This document shows positions 63,669-64,000 of a stretch of DNA of 64,000 bases, in pieces. Position 1 is the first letter of the stretch; every line of letters begins with the position of its first letter. The stretch is from assembly GCA_035546635.1 (NCBI GenBank), contig DASZWJ010000006.1, forward strand, positions 62,001-126,000. The letters are read 5' to 3'. Source of the stretch: Gammaproteobacteria bacterium (GTDB lineage: Bacteria > Pseudomonadota > Gammaproteobacteria > JAURND01). The notes below the pieces were generated by a model that worked only from the letters and a program-made list of their open reading frames with translations, ran no database searches and was not told where the DNA came from. The translations under genes and the position numbers were made by a program.

Positions 63669-63878
63669 TTACACCGGCGCCCCATTAACCGGCGGCACAG
63701 GCGGCTCCTGATTCACAATCGCATTCCCTGAAAAACGCTGCTCCAAATAGTCTGCCCGACCATCCATCGTATGCACATCACCAGGCGCAGGTACTTTAGT
63801 TGGAAACAGCACTGAACACCCAGCCATTGCCATTAACCCAACTGCAACACAAAAATTTCTAAAAAATTTATTCCACAT
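63669..63878 (-). CDS. Small lipoprotein
   Basis: The 69-residue protein has a signal (FCVAVGLMAMAGC) with lipobox Cys near residue 21, then a Pro/Val-containing tail (PGDVHTMDGRADYLEQRFSG, ending EPPVPPVNGAPV). It would be lipidated and exported to the outer or inner membrane. It runs opposite to tolQ and is separated from it by the copy C element. No family recognised. RBS is weak. The remaining sequence to 64000 shows nothing certain except a possible ATG frame near the end. Confidence 0.6.
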   Translation of the reverse strand: MWNKFFRNFCVAVGLMAMAGCSVLFPTKVPAPGDVHTMDGRADYLEQRFSGNAIVNQEPPVPPVNGAPV

Positions 63879-64000
63879 AGCTGTCTAGTAAATAATAAGC
63901 AAAAGTATATAATACCAGCCAAGACTCACGATGCCTATGATGTAAACCCGCCGGAATCGACCCATGCGAAAAACCAGAAAAAACCGCCGCGCCCTGGTAG

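Noticed and set aside
63964..64000. ATG frame running off the window end (MRKTRKNRRALV)
   Set aside because: Only 12 codons are visible, with no clear RBS, so neither product nor reality can be judged. It could be the next gene.

Overview
The window looks like a chromosomal segment of a member of the Legionellales (Gammaproteobacteria), probably a host-associated Coxiella/Aquicella/Legionella-type bacterium. The main evidence is an icmW gene followed by an icmX-like gene of the Dot/Icm type IVB secretion system at 23.7-25.7 kb, next to eukaryotic-like repeat proteins (an F-box/ankyrin protein and a Sel1-repeat protein) that have the look of Dot/Icm effectors. Gammaproteobacterial housekeeping blocks support this: dnaA-dnaN-recF, fmdB-aspS-yebC-ruvCAB-tolQ, hldD, pyrD and a large NAD-dependent glutamate dehydrogenase. 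Genus-level placement is inference.

Layout. 0-6.2 kb: a 5'-truncated nucleotidyltransferase-HEPN gene, a membrane-lipid cluster (PlsC-like acyltransferase, CdsA-like cytidylyltransferase, divergent CDP-alcohol phosphotransferase and a class V aminotransferase-SDR fusion), and a VapBC-type toxin-antitoxin pair with a perfect palindromic operator. 6.3-10 kb: an esterase and a ThiZXY-like pyrimidine-precursor ABC transporter. 10-15.9 kb: receiver-domain proteins sharing a small unknown domain, then an AT-rich accessory block with a methyltransferase, an adenosylhomocysteinase-like protein, an unknown protein and a frameshifted DUF6471 gene. 15.8-20.8 kb: an M50 protease, a biotin-dependent carboxylase alpha subunit, and a two-gene insertion (DUF3298 protein and AAA_14/DUF4143 ATPase) bracketed by 62-bp copies of the carboxylase gene's 3' end. 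20.8-25.7 kb: the F-box/ankyrin protein, divergent from icmW, a small secreted proline-rich protein and icmX. 25.9-34.1 kb: hldD, an SH3 protein, Hsp20, recF-dnaN-dnaA (with DnaA-box-like sites upstream), pdxST and tRNA-Met. 34.3-39.2 kb: the Sel1 protein, a multiply frameshifted Ser-rich pseudogene and a second nucleotidyltransferase-HEPN gene. 39.3-44.7 kb: a leucine/branched-chain catabolism operon (isovaleryl-CoA dehydrogenase, thiolase, carboxyltransferase, HIBADH-like dehydrogenase), whose carboxylase alpha partner is the gene at 16.6 kb. 44.8-51.8 kb: pyrD, a 5'-nucleotidase and NAD-GDH. 52.2-54.3 kb: a small Cys-containing lipoprotein-like peptide followed by a DUF692 (MNIO) enzyme and a DUF2063 protein, which resembles a bufferin-type RiPP operon. 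54.3-64 kb: rmuC, SDRs, fmdB, aspS, yebC, ruvC, ruvA, ruvB, tolQ and a small lipoprotein.

The intergenic DNA carries several families of short palindromic repeats. One is a ~135-bp MITE-like element with 25-bp terminal inverted repeats, present three times and twice with the same core in opposite orientations. Others are CCTTCTCCC-N-GGGAGAAGG and ACCCCCTTT-N-AAAGGGGGT hairpins.

Best leads for something undescribed: the peptide/MNIO/DUF2063 operon with a lipobox-bearing candidate precursor; the aminotransferase-SDR fusion translationally coupled to a divergent CDP-alcohol phosphotransferase; the secreted protein embedded between icmW and icmX; the F-box/ankyrin protein with 45-residue repeats; and the AT-rich methyltransferase/SAHH-like/unknown cluster next to receiver proteins. 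All identifications come from reading the sequence; no database search was run.
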